Below, piece by piece: positions 27,838-36,074 of a stretch of 64,000 bases of DNA. How positions within the stretch are numbered: position 1 is the first letter of the stretch; every line of letters begins with the position of its first letter. Position numbers and translations under genes: made by a program. This DNA comes from DASXKD01 sp963734725 (GTDB lineage: Bacteria; Actinomycetota; Actinomycetes; Streptosporangiales; Streptosporangiaceae): NCBI GenBank assembly GCA_963734725.1, contig CAVTIX010000020.1, positions 1 to 64,000 on the forward strand, written 5' to 3'. Below the pieces are notes generated by a model that ran no database searches, was not told where the DNA came from, and was given only the letters and a program-made list of their open reading frames with translations.

Positions 27838-28000
27838 GGCCTCCCTCGCGGGACGTCGTGCCGGAGGCGCGCTGGACAACAGCGCGCTGGCTTCGGGAGG
27901 CATGGGGGTCCGGGGGCTTATCCCCGGGGTCGGCAGAGTCTCGCCGCCGGGAAGCCGCAGCGCGGAGCGATGCGGCGTTCGGCCCGGCGGCTGCGGCGTG
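27838..28000 (+). repeat. Intergenic repeat element, copy 2 (about 163 bp)
   Basis: Begins with the same 14 bases as copy 1 (27838-27851), carries GTCGTGCCGGAGGCGCGC at 27855-27872, and ends with the same 28 bases (27973-28000). It lies directly upstream of the DMT transporter start, in the leader or promoter of that operon, in antisense to it. The middle differs from copy 1. Confidence 0.75.
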
Positions 28001-28028
28001 ACGCTGGCTGTGGTTGACACATGGAGTC

Positions 28029-28184
28029 TCATGATGCGGCCCCGGGCCGGCCCCGCTCCGGGCGGTGGAGGCCCCGGCGGCGCCGGGCACGGGACCTGCC
28101 CACGTACAGCCGGGCGCAGATGGCGCCCAGCACGGCCCCGAAGATGATCCATGGGGCGAGTACGATCAGGTCACTTCCCGTCAC
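28029..28184 (-). CDS. Small single-pass membrane protein
   Basis: 51 residues. GTG at 28184 has AAGGA 7 bases upstream, which decides the start. One helix (LIVLAPWIIFGAVLGAICARL) and an Arg-rich cytosolic tail (GRSRARRRRGLHRPERGRP), so the N-terminus is probably outside. No family recognised. It stands upstream of the DMT-DedA-TerC operon on the same strand but is separated from it by the repeat element, about 200 bases. Confidence 0.5.
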   Translation of the reverse strand: MTGSDLIVLAPWIIFGAVLGAICARLYVGRSRARRRRGLHRPERGRPGAAS

Positions 28185-28314
28185 TGCCGTAGTCCTTTTC
28201 TCGCTGTTACCAGGCACCACTTAATGGCACAGCCGTGCCGGGCGGGTGAAACTGTCGTGGTGACGGTGTGGAGATGCCGGGCCGGGGTCGGCCGGGCCGG
28301 CCCGGAAAGGATGC

Positions 28315-29025
28315 GTGAGCGTGATGGCCGCGACGGTGCTGCTGGTCGAGGATGAGCGCAAGCTGCGGGACCTGGTGCGCTCCTACCTGGAACGGGCCGG
28401 GTTCACCGTGCTGTCCACCGGTTCCGGGGCGGAGGCGCTCAGCCTCGCCGCCTCCGGGTCCCCCGATCTGGTCGTACTGGACCTCGGCCTGCCCGACATC
28501 CCCGGGGAGACGGTGGCCAGGGAGCTGCGGGCCGAGGGCGGTGTCCCGGTGCTGATGCTCACCGCCAAGAGCAGCGAGGAGGACCGGATACGCGGCCTGG
28601 AGCTGGGCGCGGACGACTACGTCACCAAGCCGTTCAGCCCGCGGGAGCTGGTGCTCCGGGTTCAGGCGATCCTGCGGCGCGGCGGCGGCGGCGCGGCTGC
28701 CGAGCAGGGGGTGGCCAGCTACGGCGGTGACGAGCTCGTCATCGACGAGCCACGGCGTGCGGTCGTGGTCCGCGGCGCGCCGGTAGACCTCACTCCGACC
28801 GAATGGGGCCTGCTGCTGGCGCTGGCCACGGTGCCCGGCCGGGTGTACTCCCGGTTCGAGCTGATCAACCGGGTCCGTGGCTACGAGTTCGAAGGGTATG
28901 AGCGCACCGTGGACTCGCACGTGAAGAACCTGCGCCGCAAGGTCGAGGACGATCCCGGCAATCCACGGATCGTGCAGACGGTCCTGGGCGGCGGCTACCG
29001 CCTGGGGCTGGCCCGCGATGGCTGA
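28315..29025 (+). CDS. OmpR-family response regulator (MprA-like)
   Basis: 236 residues, GTG at 28315 with GGAAAGG four bases before it. The receiver domain has the acidic pair LLVEDE, the phospho-acceptor Asp in LVVLDLGLPD, Thr in LMLTAKSS and Lys in DDYVTKPFSP. The winged-helix output domain runs from about 135, with ELVIDEPRRAVVVRG, LTPTEWGLLLALA and GYERTVDSHVKNLRRKVEDD. It overlaps the kinase gene by 8 bases. Followed by a HtrA protease gene, it gives the order seen in the mycobacterial mprA-mprB-pepD envelope-stress locus, so cell envelope stress is the likely signal; that is inference from order. Confidence 0.93.
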   Translation: MSVMAATVLLVEDERKLRDLVRSYLERAGFTVLSTGSGAEALSLAASGSPDLVVLDLGLPDIPGETVARELRAEGGVPVLMLTAKSSEEDRIRGLELGADDYVTKPFSPRELVLRVQAILRRGGGGAAAEQGVASYGGDELVIDEPRRAVVVRGAPVDLTPTEWGLLLALATVPGRVYSRFELINRVRGYEFEGYERTVDSHVKNLRRKVEDDPGNPRIVQTVLGGGYRLGLARDG

Positions 29026-30367
29026 CGCCGAGCACAGGCGCCCGGGCGCCCGGAGCGACGCGCTCGGCCTGCGGCTGGCCCTGGCGTTCCTCGGGGTGGC
29101 GCTGGCCGCGGTGGCGCTGCTTGCCGGGCTCGCGGCAGCGTTCACCGCCGCGGATGTCTCGGACCTGACCAACCGGCAGCGGTCCAACCTGGCCAGCGCG
29201 ATCACGGTGGCCGCCGGGGCGGCGTGGGACCGCACCAATTCCTGGGCGGGCGCGGACCTCAACCCGGTGCTCGACCTGGCCGCCCGCACCGGCGCCGACG
29301 TGCAGGTGCGGGACCAGGCAGGGCGGATCGCCGCTGTGTCCCAGCAGTTCTCCCAGCATGCATCGAGCCCGCAGCTCAGCCGCCCAGTCGTGGTCCGGGG
29401 CCAGCCGGTCGGCCAGGCCGTCGTCCGGTTTCCCGGTACCGGCCTGGGCGCCGCGGATGCGGCCCTGCGGACCGCCCTCTGGCGCGCCATCGCGGGGGCC
29501 GCCGGGCTTGCAGCGCTGCTCGCGTTGCTCACCGGCCTGGCCGTGGCGCGGCGGATCACCCGCCCGGTGGAACGGCTGATCGCCGTCACGCGGGCGATGG
29601 GCCAGGGCGATCGCGCGGCCCGCGTCGGGCCGATCCCGGCCCCCGGGGAGATCGGCGAGCTGGCGACCGCCTTCGACCTGATGGCCGACACGCTGGACCG
29701 GCAGGAGCAACTCCGCCGCGACCTGGTCGCCGACGTGGCCCACGAGCTGCGGACCCCGATCGCGGTCCTGCAGGCCGGTCACGAGGCGCTGCTGGACGGG
29801 GTGACCGAGCCGACCCCAGGGCAGCTCGCGTCGCTGCGGGATGAGGTGCTGCGGCTGGCCCGGATGGTTGGCGACCTGCAGACCCTGGCCGCGGCCGATG
29901 CGGCCGCGCTGCAACTGACGCTGAGCCGGCAGGACCTGGCCGGGATCGCCGCCAACGCCGCGGAAAGCCTGGCGGGCCGGTTCGAAGCGGCCGGCATCGC
30001 CCTGGAGCGGCGGCTCGCTCCCGTCAGCGTGCTCGCGGACGGGGGCAGGCTCCATCAGGTCGTCACCAACCTGCTCACCAACGCGCTGAAGTTCACCCCC
30101 TCCGGCGGCCAGGTCACCCTGCGGACCGCCCCGGCGGGAGCCGAAGCCGTCTTGCAGGTCACCGACACCGGGCCCGGCATCCCCGCCGATGAGCTGCCCC
30201 GGATCTTCGACCGGTTCTGGCGGGGGCGCTCCGCGGCGCACATCTCGGGCAGCGGGATCGGCCTGGCCGTGGCCGCCGAACTGGCCAGCGCTCACGGGGG
30301 CTCGCTGCAGGCCTGCAGCGAGCCAGGTCGCGGCGCACAGCTCATCCTCACCCTGCCCCGGGCCTGA
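29018..30367 (+). CDS. Sensor histidine kinase
   Basis: 449 residues. Helix at about 20-45, an extracytoplasmic sensor of some 100 residues without Cys or other clear ligand site, a second helix at about 155-180 (IAGAAGLAALLALLTGLAVA), HAMP, then the dimerisation domain with the phospho-His in LVADVAHELRTPIAV, N-box VVTNLLTNALKF, G1 DTGPGIP and G2 GSGIGLAV. All catalytic boxes are present. Eight bases overlap with the regulator gene suggest translational coupling. It phosphorylates the regulator upstream. Confidence 0.93.
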   Translation: MADAEHRRPGARSDALGLRLALAFLGVALAAVALLAGLAAAFTAADVSDLTNRQRSNLASAITVAAGAAWDRTNSWAGADLNPVLDLAARTGADVQVRDQAGRIAAVSQQFSQHASSPQLSRPVVVRGQPVGQAVVRFPGTGLGAADAALRTALWRAIAGAAGLAALLALLTGLAVARRITRPVERLIAVTRAMGQGDRAARVGPIPAPGEIGELATAFDLMADTLDRQEQLRRDLVADVAHELRTPIAVLQAGHEALLDGVTEPTPGQLASLRDEVLRLARMVGDLQTLAAADAAALQLTLSRQDLAGIAANAAESLAGRFEAAGIALERRLAPVSVLADGGRLHQVVTNLLTNALKFTPSGGQVTLRTAPAGAEAVLQVTDTGPGIPADELPRIFDRFWRGRSAAHISGSGIGLAVAAELASAHGGSLQACSEPGRGAQLILTLPRA

Positions 30368-30526
30368 CCTCCCCGGCCTGACCTGTGCCGCAGCGGCCCG
30401 GGCCGCCGTTCCTTCACACCGTCACCACAGCCGCAGCACCGCTTGTGCACAACCGCCGGCTTTTCTCAAAACGCAGCGTGCCAGTCGCTGGTGCGATCTG
30501 GCCTAGCCAATCGAGGAGCCCGAGAA

Positions 30527-31609
30527 ATGAGAGTGACAGACCGGCTGCGGCGGACGGGGGTCGCTGCGGCGATGGCCGTGGCGACCGGCGGCACGGTTGC
30601 CGCCTGTTCCGCCGCGGCCGCGCAGCCCGCCGTCAGCCCCACGCTCTCGGCGCCGGCGACCGGCGCCGCTGCGCCGCCCGCCAGCGGCAACGCCGTGGCG
30701 AGCTACGCCGCAGCGGTCCGCGCGGTGCTGCCGTCGGTCGTGCTGATCCGCACCGCCGACGGGCTTGGCTCCGGTGTGGTGCTCGACCGGGCCGGCAACA
30801 TCGTCACGAACGCCCACGTCGCCGGGCAGGCCACCTCGCTTCAGGTCCAGCGGGCCGGTGACCCCTCGGCCCGCCCGGCGCACCTGGTGGGCACCTATCC
30901 CCAGGGCGACCTGGCGGTGATCCGGGCCGAGAACCCGGCGGGCCTGACCCCGGCCACATTCGGCGATTCCAGCAAGGCCCAGGCCGGCGACGTGGTGCTC
31001 GCGGTCGGCAACCCGCTTGGCCTGGCCGGCAGCGTCACTGAGGGCATCATCTCCGCGACCGGCCGGGCGGTGATCGAGCCGACCACGGCCAGCACGACCG
31101 CCGCAGCGCTGCCGGACGCGATCCAGACCAGCGCGCCGATCAACCCCGGCAACAGCGGTGGGGCGCTGGTGACCGCTACCGGCCACGTGATCGGCATCCC
31201 GACGCTGGCGGCGGTCAGCCCGCAGGGCGGTGGCCAGGCGCAGGGCATCGGCTTCGCCATACCGTCCAACCTGGCCCGTGACATCGCCGGGCAGATCATC
31301 AAGTCAGGGCACGTGACGAACTCGCACCGGGCCGCCCTCGGCGCCCGGGTCACCACGGTCACCAGCGTGGACGGGACCGTGCGCGGGGCGGCGATCGTCA
31401 CGGTCACCCCCGGCGGCGCGGCCGAGCGCGCCGGGCTGCGGGCCGGCGATGTCATCAGCAAGCTTGGCCCGGCCCCGACGCCGGACACGGACGCGCTGCT
31501 GTCGGCGCTGGCCGCCGCCGACCCCGGCCAGCGGGTCGGGGTCACGATCACGCGGTCGGGCCAGGCGCACACCGTCCCGGTCACGCTCGGCACGCTGCCG
31601 GCCACCTGA
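30527..31609 (+). CDS. HtrA/DegP-like trypsin-fold serine protease with PDZ domain
   Basis: 360 residues, ATG at 30527 with GAGGAG. Lipoprotein-like signal at the N-terminus (GTVAACSAAAAQ, possible lipobox Cys at about 24). Catalytic triad: His in VTNAHVAG, Asp in QGDLAVIR, Ser in NPGNSGGALV. PDZ domain from about 265 with GGAAERAGLRAGDVI. It degrades or refolds damaged exported proteins outside the membrane. About 160 bases after the kinase stop. The leader has no clear regulator box that I could define. Order regulator-kinase-protease matches mycobacterial mprAB-pepD. Confidence 0.92.
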   Translation: MRVTDRLRRTGVAAAMAVATGGTVAACSAAAAQPAVSPTLSAPATGAAAPPASGNAVASYAAAVRAVLPSVVLIRTADGLGSGVVLDRAGNIVTNAHVAGQATSLQVQRAGDPSARPAHLVGTYPQGDLAVIRAENPAGLTPATFGDSSKAQAGDVVLAVGNPLGLAGSVTEGIISATGRAVIEPTTASTTAAALPDAIQTSAPINPGNSGGALVTATGHVIGIPTLAAVSPQGGGQAQGIGFAIPSNLARDIAGQIIKSGHVTNSHRAALGARVTTVTSVDGTVRGAAIVTVTPGGAAERAGLRAGDVISKLGPAPTPDTDALLSALAAADPGQRVGVTITRSGQAHTVPVTLGTLPAT

Positions 31610-31611
31610 CC

Positions 31612-32029
31612 ATGACCGCGCGAGAACGGCAGGCCGCCCGGGGCATCCAGGCAGCCTCCAGCCCTGCCCGCGGGCCGGTGTGGCGGGCGCTGCTGGAGGC
31701 CCAGTGGCGGGCCCGCCTGCAGGAAGTCACCGAGTTGTCACTGGCCTACCACGAGGCGGCCGCGGTTACCGCCGCAGCCCCGCCCGGCCCGCCGCGCAAG
31801 CGCAAGCTCCGGCAGCTGCTGCGCCGTGCGATCGAGGCCCGGCGCGCGCTGGCCGACACTGACGAGGCGCTTCAGCCGGCTGGCCAGCGGCAGGTACGGC
31901 CTTTGCGAGAGCTGCGGGGCCGCCATCCCGGCCTGGCTGCTGACGGGGACACCGGACGCGCGATTCTGCCCACGCTGCCAGCCGCCGTCCCTGCCTGCGG
32001 CCAAGGGCGGCGTGTGGTCCAGCACCTGA
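31612..32029 (+). pseudogene. DksA/TraR-type zinc-finger protein, one frameshift
   Basis: ATG at 31612, 2 bases after the protease stop, so translationally coupled. The first part reads WRALLEAQWRARLQEVTELS and RRAIEARRALADTDEAL, a helical coiled coil as in DksA/TraR or CarD-like proteins. Near 31872 one extra C shifts the frame. In the other frame the C-terminus reads RLASGRYGLCESCGAAIPAW and PDARFCPRCQ: CxxC...CxxC, the zf-dksA_traR finger. Such proteins bind RNA polymerase near the secondary channel. With the base removed the whole protein is about 138 residues. The shift may be a read error. Confidence 0.8.
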
Positions 32030-32033
32030 CATG

Positions 32034-32388
32034 GACCGGAGCTGGGCGGGGCCGTCGCTCATCACCGTCCGCTGTTCCCGGCCAACGAGCCGAGTTCACC
32101 GGCCTGCTCTGGGCCTGGACCCCGGCGGCTGCCTGTACATCCAGGTGACCGGGCCCGGCGGCGGCAGCTGGACGGTCCAGCGCCAGGACGCCACCTGGCG
32201 GTGCGCCGCGGCGGGCCGCGGCGGGCCGCCGACGCGCTCGTCCGGCTCTCCTCTGACTCTCTGTGTGGCGGATGGCGACCCGGGGAATCCCGGTCGAAGC
32301 CGGGCAGGAGCAGGCCCTGCTCTCCGGCGACCGTATCCTCGGGTCGGCGATGCTGCACCTGGTGTCGATCATCCGGTGGCCTGAGCAA
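32034..32388 (+). pseudogene. Probable remnant of a mycothiol-dependent maleylpyruvate isomerase-like gene
   Basis: The stretch has pieces of the C-terminal domain of this family in several frames: GGCLYIQVTGPGGGSWTVQR (32131-32190), then ADALVRLSSDSL and ALLSGDRILGSAMLHLVSII (to about 32380). The N-terminal DinB-like half is missing. Two or more shifts and no start codon. The call is by pattern only and is moderate. It fills the gap between the TraR gene and the GntR operon. Confidence 0.4.
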
Positions 32389-32463
32389 CCGCACGCTTCC
32401 GACCGGGCGGCGGCAAGCCGGGCACCGCACTTTCCGGCGTGGGGCGGGGCCCTCGTTTCCGGT

Positions 32464-32510
32464 TTGACACGAACTCGGGCGCATTGGTACATTGCTCAAG
32501 TAATGAACCA
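32464..32510 (+). promoter_or_regulatory. Promoter and inverted-repeat operator of the GntR/ABC operon
   Basis: TTGACA (32464-32469) and TACATT (32488-32493) with an 18-base spacer form the promoter. Over the -10 lies an inverted repeat: TGGTACATT (32485-32493), 8 bases, AATGAACCA (32502-32510), arms matching at 8 of 9 positions. A YtrA-type GntR repressor encoded next would bind such a site and block its own operon. The leader also has TAACC-AAC-TAACC at 32513-32525. Confidence 0.7.
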
Positions 32511-32534
32511 TCTAACCAACTAACCGGAGGCGCG

Positions 32535-32918
32535 GTGCCGGCGCTCGACGAGGGAACGCCGCTGTTCGTGCAGATCGCCGAGCAGCTGGCCGACGACATC
32601 GTCAACGGCCAGCTCGCCGAGGGCACACGGGTGCCATCGACCAACGAGCTGGCCGCCTTCTACCGCATCAACCCGGCCACCGCGGCGAAAGGGATCAACA
32701 TGCTGGTGGACGACGGGGTGCTGGAGAAGCGCCGCGGCGTCGGGATGTTCGTCGCCGTTGGCGCACGCGAACAGCTCCTGGCCACGCGCCGCAAGCTGTT
32801 CGCCGAGCAGTACGTGGACCCGATGGTTGCCGAGGCGAGTCGGTTGGGCATTGACAGCGACACGCTGGTGTCCCTGGTCCGGGAAACCAGCCTTAGCAAC
32901 GGAGGCAAGACACGATGA
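32535..32918 (+). CDS. GntR family regulator, YtrA subfamily
   Basis: 127 residues, GTG at 32535 with GGAGG 4-5 bases before it. N-terminal winged helix: PLFVQIAEQLADDIVNGQLA, EGTRVPSTNELAAFYRINPA, KGINMLVDDGVLEKRRGVGM. Only a short C-terminal tail (two helices, about 45 residues) follows, which is the mark of the YtrA subfamily that controls ABC transporter operons. Stop and next start share ATGA. Likely binds the inverted repeat at 32485-32510 and represses the operon until a cell-wall-active agent is present, as in YtrA of Bacillus; the last is by analogy. Confidence 0.9.
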   Translation: MPALDEGTPLFVQIAEQLADDIVNGQLAEGTRVPSTNELAAFYRINPATAAKGINMLVDDGVLEKRRGVGMFVAVGAREQLLATRRKLFAEQYVDPMVAEASRLGIDSDTLVSLVRETSLSNGGKTR

Positions 32919-33802
32919 CCCCGACGATCTCGGTGACGCAGCTGAGCCGTCGCTACCGCGATCAGGCCGCGCTCGACAACGTCTCACTCGCGGTCGAGCC
33001 GGGCACCGTGACCGGGCTGCTGGGCCGCAACGGGGCGGGCAAGACCACCCTGCTGCGCATCATCACCGGGTTGGAGTTCCCGACCGGCGGCGAGGTCAAG
33101 GTGTTCGGTGCTGCCCCGGCCGAGAACGACGCGGTGCTGCGCCGCATGGTCTTCGTGCGCGAGGAGCAGGCTTACCCGGACTTCCGGGTGGGCCACGCGA
33201 TCCGGGTGGCCTCGTGGTTCTACCCGAACTGGAGCGCGGAGCTGGCCGAGCAGCTGCTGGCCGACTTCGAGCTGCCGCTGGACCGGCGGATGAGGCGGCT
33301 GTCCCGCGGGATGCGCTCGGCCGTTGGCATCGTCATCGGGCTGGCGGCCCGCGCCGAGCTGACGCTGTTCGACGAGCCCTATGCCGGTCTGGACGCGGTT
33401 GCACGCCAGTTGTTCTACGACCGGCTGCTGGCGGATTTCGCCGAGCACCCGCGCACCATCGTGCTGTCCACCCATCTCATCGACGAGGTGGCCGACCTGC
33501 TCGAACACGTTGTGATGCTCGATCACGGGCGGGTGGCGCTGGACGCGCCCGCCGAGGAGATCCGCGGCACCGCCATGACGGTCAGCGGGCCGGCCATCGC
33601 GGTGGAGGAGTTCGTGGCGGGCCGCCGGGTCTGGCACCGGCAGCGCATCGCCTCGCGTGCCGCGGTGGTCGTGCCGGGCCCGCTCGACGCGGCCGCCCAG
33701 GCGCGCGCCCGCGCACTGCACCTGAGCCTGGAACCCCTGTCGCTGCAGCAGCTGCTGATGCACGCCTCAGGCAGCGCCGCTGACGAGAAGGTGAGCGCAT
33801 GA
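32915..33802 (+). CDS. ABC transporter ATP-binding protein
   Basis: 295 residues. Walker A GLLGRNGAGKTTLLR, Q-loop region FVREEQAYPDF, signature LSRGMRSAVGIVIGLA (an unusual SRGMR in place of LSGGQ, common in the YtrB/BcrA-like group), Walker B ELTLFDEPYAGLD, H-loop VLSTHLIDEVADLL. The C-terminal 80 residues are a regulatory tail. It supplies energy for the permease downstream. ATGA overlap at both ends means the three genes are translated as one operon. Confidence 0.93.
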   Translation: MTPTISVTQLSRRYRDQAALDNVSLAVEPGTVTGLLGRNGAGKTTLLRIITGLEFPTGGEVKVFGAAPAENDAVLRRMVFVREEQAYPDFRVGHAIRVASWFYPNWSAELAEQLLADFELPLDRRMRRLSRGMRSAVGIVIGLAARAELTLFDEPYAGLDAVARQLFYDRLLADFAEHPRTIVLSTHLIDEVADLLEHVVMLDHGRVALDAPAEEIRGTAMTVSGPAIAVEEFVAGRRVWHRQRIASRAAVVVPGPLDAAAQARARALHLSLEPLSLQQLLMHASGSAADEKVSA

Positions 33803-34488
33803 AAACGCTAGTGAACGTCGCCCGGTACCACCTGGTGGACCGCATTACGTACGTGGCATTGCCGTGGGGGATCCTGGCGTTCAGCTTCCTGATCAACCTG
33901 GCCATCGCCGCGATGGCGCCACAGCAGCCGGGCGGCATGTACACCGGGGGACTGGTGACCATCTACGTCTTCCTGCTCGTCTGCGGTGTGCTGAGCATGA
34001 CCAGGGAACTGCCGTTCGGCCTGATGCTCGGCGTCAGCCGGCGCGGCTACTACCTTGGCACCGCCCTGCTGGTGCTGGCGCTAGGCATCGCCTACGGCCT
34101 GGCGCTGACCGTGCTGCAGGCGCTGGAGCGCGCCAGCGGCGGGTGGGGCTTCTCGTTGCACTACTTCCGGGTGCCGTGGATCATGGACGGCCCGTGGTAC
34201 CAGACCTGGGTCACCTCGTTCGTGCTGCTGGTGCTCTTCTTCCTGTACGGCATGTGGTACGGGCTGGCGTACCGGCGGTGGGGCGTGGTCGGGCTGACCG
34301 CGTTTGTCGTCGCCCAGATGCTGGTGGCGCTCGCCATCGTCGCCGTGGTGACGCTGACGCACCACTGGACTGCGTTCGGGCACTTCTTCACCACTGTGCA
34401 GGCGCCCGCACTGACCGGCGTGCTGGCCGCGCTGACCCTCGCCCTCGGGCTCGGCGGGTTCAGCACGATACGCCGAGCCGCCATCTGA
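33799..34488 (+). CDS. ABC transporter permease-like membrane protein
   Basis: 229 residues, six predicted helices: GILAFSFLINLAIAAMA, LVTIYVFLLVCGVLSM, YLGTALLVLALGIAYGLAL, TWVTSFVLLVLFFLYGMWYG, VGLTAFVVAQMLVALAIVAV and a last one near the end (LTGVLAALTLALGLGGF). No family signature beyond a type-2 ABC exporter membrane domain. Start overlaps the ATPase stop (ATGA), and both follow a GntR/YtrA gene, so it is the transmembrane half of that exporter. Substrate unknown; antimicrobial or lipid export is typical for such operons. Confidence 0.85.
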   Translation: MKTLVNVARYHLVDRITYVALPWGILAFSFLINLAIAAMAPQQPGGMYTGGLVTIYVFLLVCGVLSMTRELPFGLMLGVSRRGYYLGTALLVLALGIAYGLALTVLQALERASGGWGFSLHYFRVPWIMDGPWYQTWVTSFVLLVLFFLYGMWYGLAYRRWGVVGLTAFVVAQMLVALAIVAVVTLTHHWTAFGHFFTTVQAPALTGVLAALTLALGLGGFSTIRRAAI

Positions 34489-34507
34489 GGGACACCCGGC
34501 ACGGCAC

Positions 34508-34542
34508 TGGCGTGGCGCGGAGGCTGCCTCCACGCCACGCCA
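34508..34542. terminator. Bidirectional terminator hairpin
   Basis: TGGCGTGGCG (34508-34517) pairs with CGCCACGCCA (34533-34542); inside, GGAG pairs with CTCC after a single mismatch. It separates the permease gene from the convergent SRPBCC gene, which stops at 34549, and probably ends both. Confidence 0.85.
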
Positions 34543-34548
34543 ACTGTG

Positions 34549-35046
34549 TCATCCGGTGCAGGCCCGGTCCAGCCACTCCAGCGTCCCGGCCATGCTCTCG
34601 ATCCAGACCCGGCCGTTGTCCATGCCTGCACGCTCTTCTTCCGGCACGCGGGAACAGTCGTAGGTTTCGGTGACTATCGTCGCGTCCGGGCCGTCGGGGG
34701 CCAGCTCGAAGCTCCACCGGTGCCCCCAGCGGGCGGCGGCGGTGCTGTCCGGGGCGGTGTCCGGGTGGCCCCGGCCCGCCTCCGGCGCCCAGCCGATGCG
34801 CCGGTCCTGCTTGAACTCGACGACGTGGTTGTTCATCTCATAGTTGCCGTGCTCGGAGTAGTACATCCGCATCGTGAAGACGTCCCCGACGCCCGAGATC
34901 ATCACCTCGGACACCGCCCCCTGCAGCATCCCGGAACCGTCGATGTCGAGATGCCGTCGCGGATCTGCCAGGACCCGGAAGATGTCCCCGGCGGGCGCCT
35001 TGATCCGGCGGGAAACCGTGACCGGCTGGCACTCATCCGCTGCCAT
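34549..35046 (-). CDS. SRPBCC (START/polyketide cyclase-like) family protein
   Basis: 165 residues, ATG at 35046, chosen because AAAGGAG lies 4 bases before it. Sequence PVTVSRRIKAPAGDIFRVLA, DPRRHLDIDGSG, then VFTMRMYY and a long beta region up to RWSFELAPDGPDATIVTETY and a C-terminal helix MAGTLEWLDRAC. This is the Bet v 1-like fold that forms a deep hydrophobic cavity for lipids or polyketides. No catalytic residues can be named. Its ribosome site lies only about 60 bases from the stop of the EamA gene upstream, so it may be the second gene of that operon. Confidence 0.85.
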   Translation of the reverse strand: MAADECQPVTVSRRIKAPAGDIFRVLADPRRHLDIDGSGMLQGAVSEVMISGVGDVFTMRMYYSEHGNYEMNNHVVEFKQDRRIGWAPEAGRGHPDTAPDSTAAARWGHRWSFELAPDGPDATIVTETYDCSRVPEEERAGMDNGRVWIESMAGTLEWLDRACTG

Positions 35047-35105
35047 CGCGCTCCTTTGCTTACTCCGCGAGCCGTGCCCGGCCTCGGTCGGCTGATGTCT
35101 TGCTG

Positions 35106-36029
35106 TCACTTCGACGTGCCGGCCGGCCCGTTCTCATCGGTCGCGGTTGCCTGCTCCCGGCGGCGGGTGAGCGCCACGCCGGCCAGCACCAGGGCGATGC
35201 CAGCGAGCACCGTAATGGTGACGGTCTCACCCAGGACCACGACGCCGAGCATGATCGCGACCACCGGCAGCAGATAGGTCACCGTGGCTGCGACGGTCGC
35301 GCCCTCGCTGGTGATGATCTGGTAGTTGAGCACGTACGCGACACCGGTGCCGAGCACGCCGAGGATGGCCAGGCTGGCCAGGCTGGCCGCGCTGACCTGC
35401 GGCGCCCCGGCGCCGGAGAGCGGCAGCGCGACCGCGAGCAGCACTGCCGCCACCAGGAGCTGGCATGCCGAGAGCGTGATCGGGCTCATCCCCCGCCGCG
35501 CCAGGAACCTATCCATGTAGACGTAGCTGATGGCGTAGCTGACCGACGCTGCCAGGCATTCCAGCCCGCCGACCGAGGCCACGCTGGACGCCGAATGCCA
35601 CGGCGAGAAGATCAGCAGGGTCCCGGCGAAACCGACGACAAGCCCGGCGCGCTGCCGGGCGGTGACCGACTTCTGGTGCCGCACGGCCACGGCCAGTGTC
35701 ACGGTCCACAGTGGCGTGGTGGCGTTGATGATTCCAGCAGTAGACGAATCAACGGACTGCTCGGCGACCGCGAACAGCAGGTACGGGATCGCGTTGGCGA
35801 ACAGCGCCGCCAGGGCGATCTGCGCCCAGAGCACCGCTGACCGGGGCAGGGCTTCCCGCCGGGCCGCCACGACCGGGAACAACGCGGCCGAGCCCAGGGC
35901 CAGCCGGGCGAAGGTGACCTCAACCGGAGCGAAGCCACGATCCGCCAGCTTGATCCACAGGAACGAGGAACCCCAGATGAGGGCCAGCAGCGCCAGGCGG
36001 AACAGCGCCGACTGTGTCACCGGGCGCAT
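35106..36029 (-). CDS. EamA/DMT family transporter
   Basis: 307 residues, ATG at 36029. Ten helices in two EamA repeats: LFRLALLALIWGSSFLWIKL (the WGSSF motif is a family mark), VEVTFARLALGSAALFPVV, and in the second repeat ECLAASVSYAISYVYMDRFL, GLASLAILGVLGTGVAYVL-like and LLPVVAIMLGVVVLGETVTI with the conserved GE. Exports small metabolites such as amino acids. Intact. About 60 bases upstream of the SRPBCC start, same strand. Confidence 0.93.
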   Translation of the reverse strand: MRPVTQSALFRLALLALIWGSSFLWIKLADRGFAPVEVTFARLALGSAALFPVVAARREALPRSAVLWAQIALAALFANAIPYLLFAVAEQSVDSSTAGIINATTPLWTVTLAVAVRHQKSVTARQRAGLVVGFAGTLLIFSPWHSASSVASVGGLECLAASVSYAISYVYMDRFLARRGMSPITLSACQLLVAAVLLAVALPLSGAGAPQVSAASLASLAILGVLGTGVAYVLNYQIITSEGATVAATVTYLLPVVAIMLGVVVLGETVTITVLAGIALVLAGVALTRRREQATATDENGPAGTSK

Positions 36030-36074
36030 GGCAGCGACCTCGGCGCCGGGCGAAGGTCACGCATGCGCCTGGCG

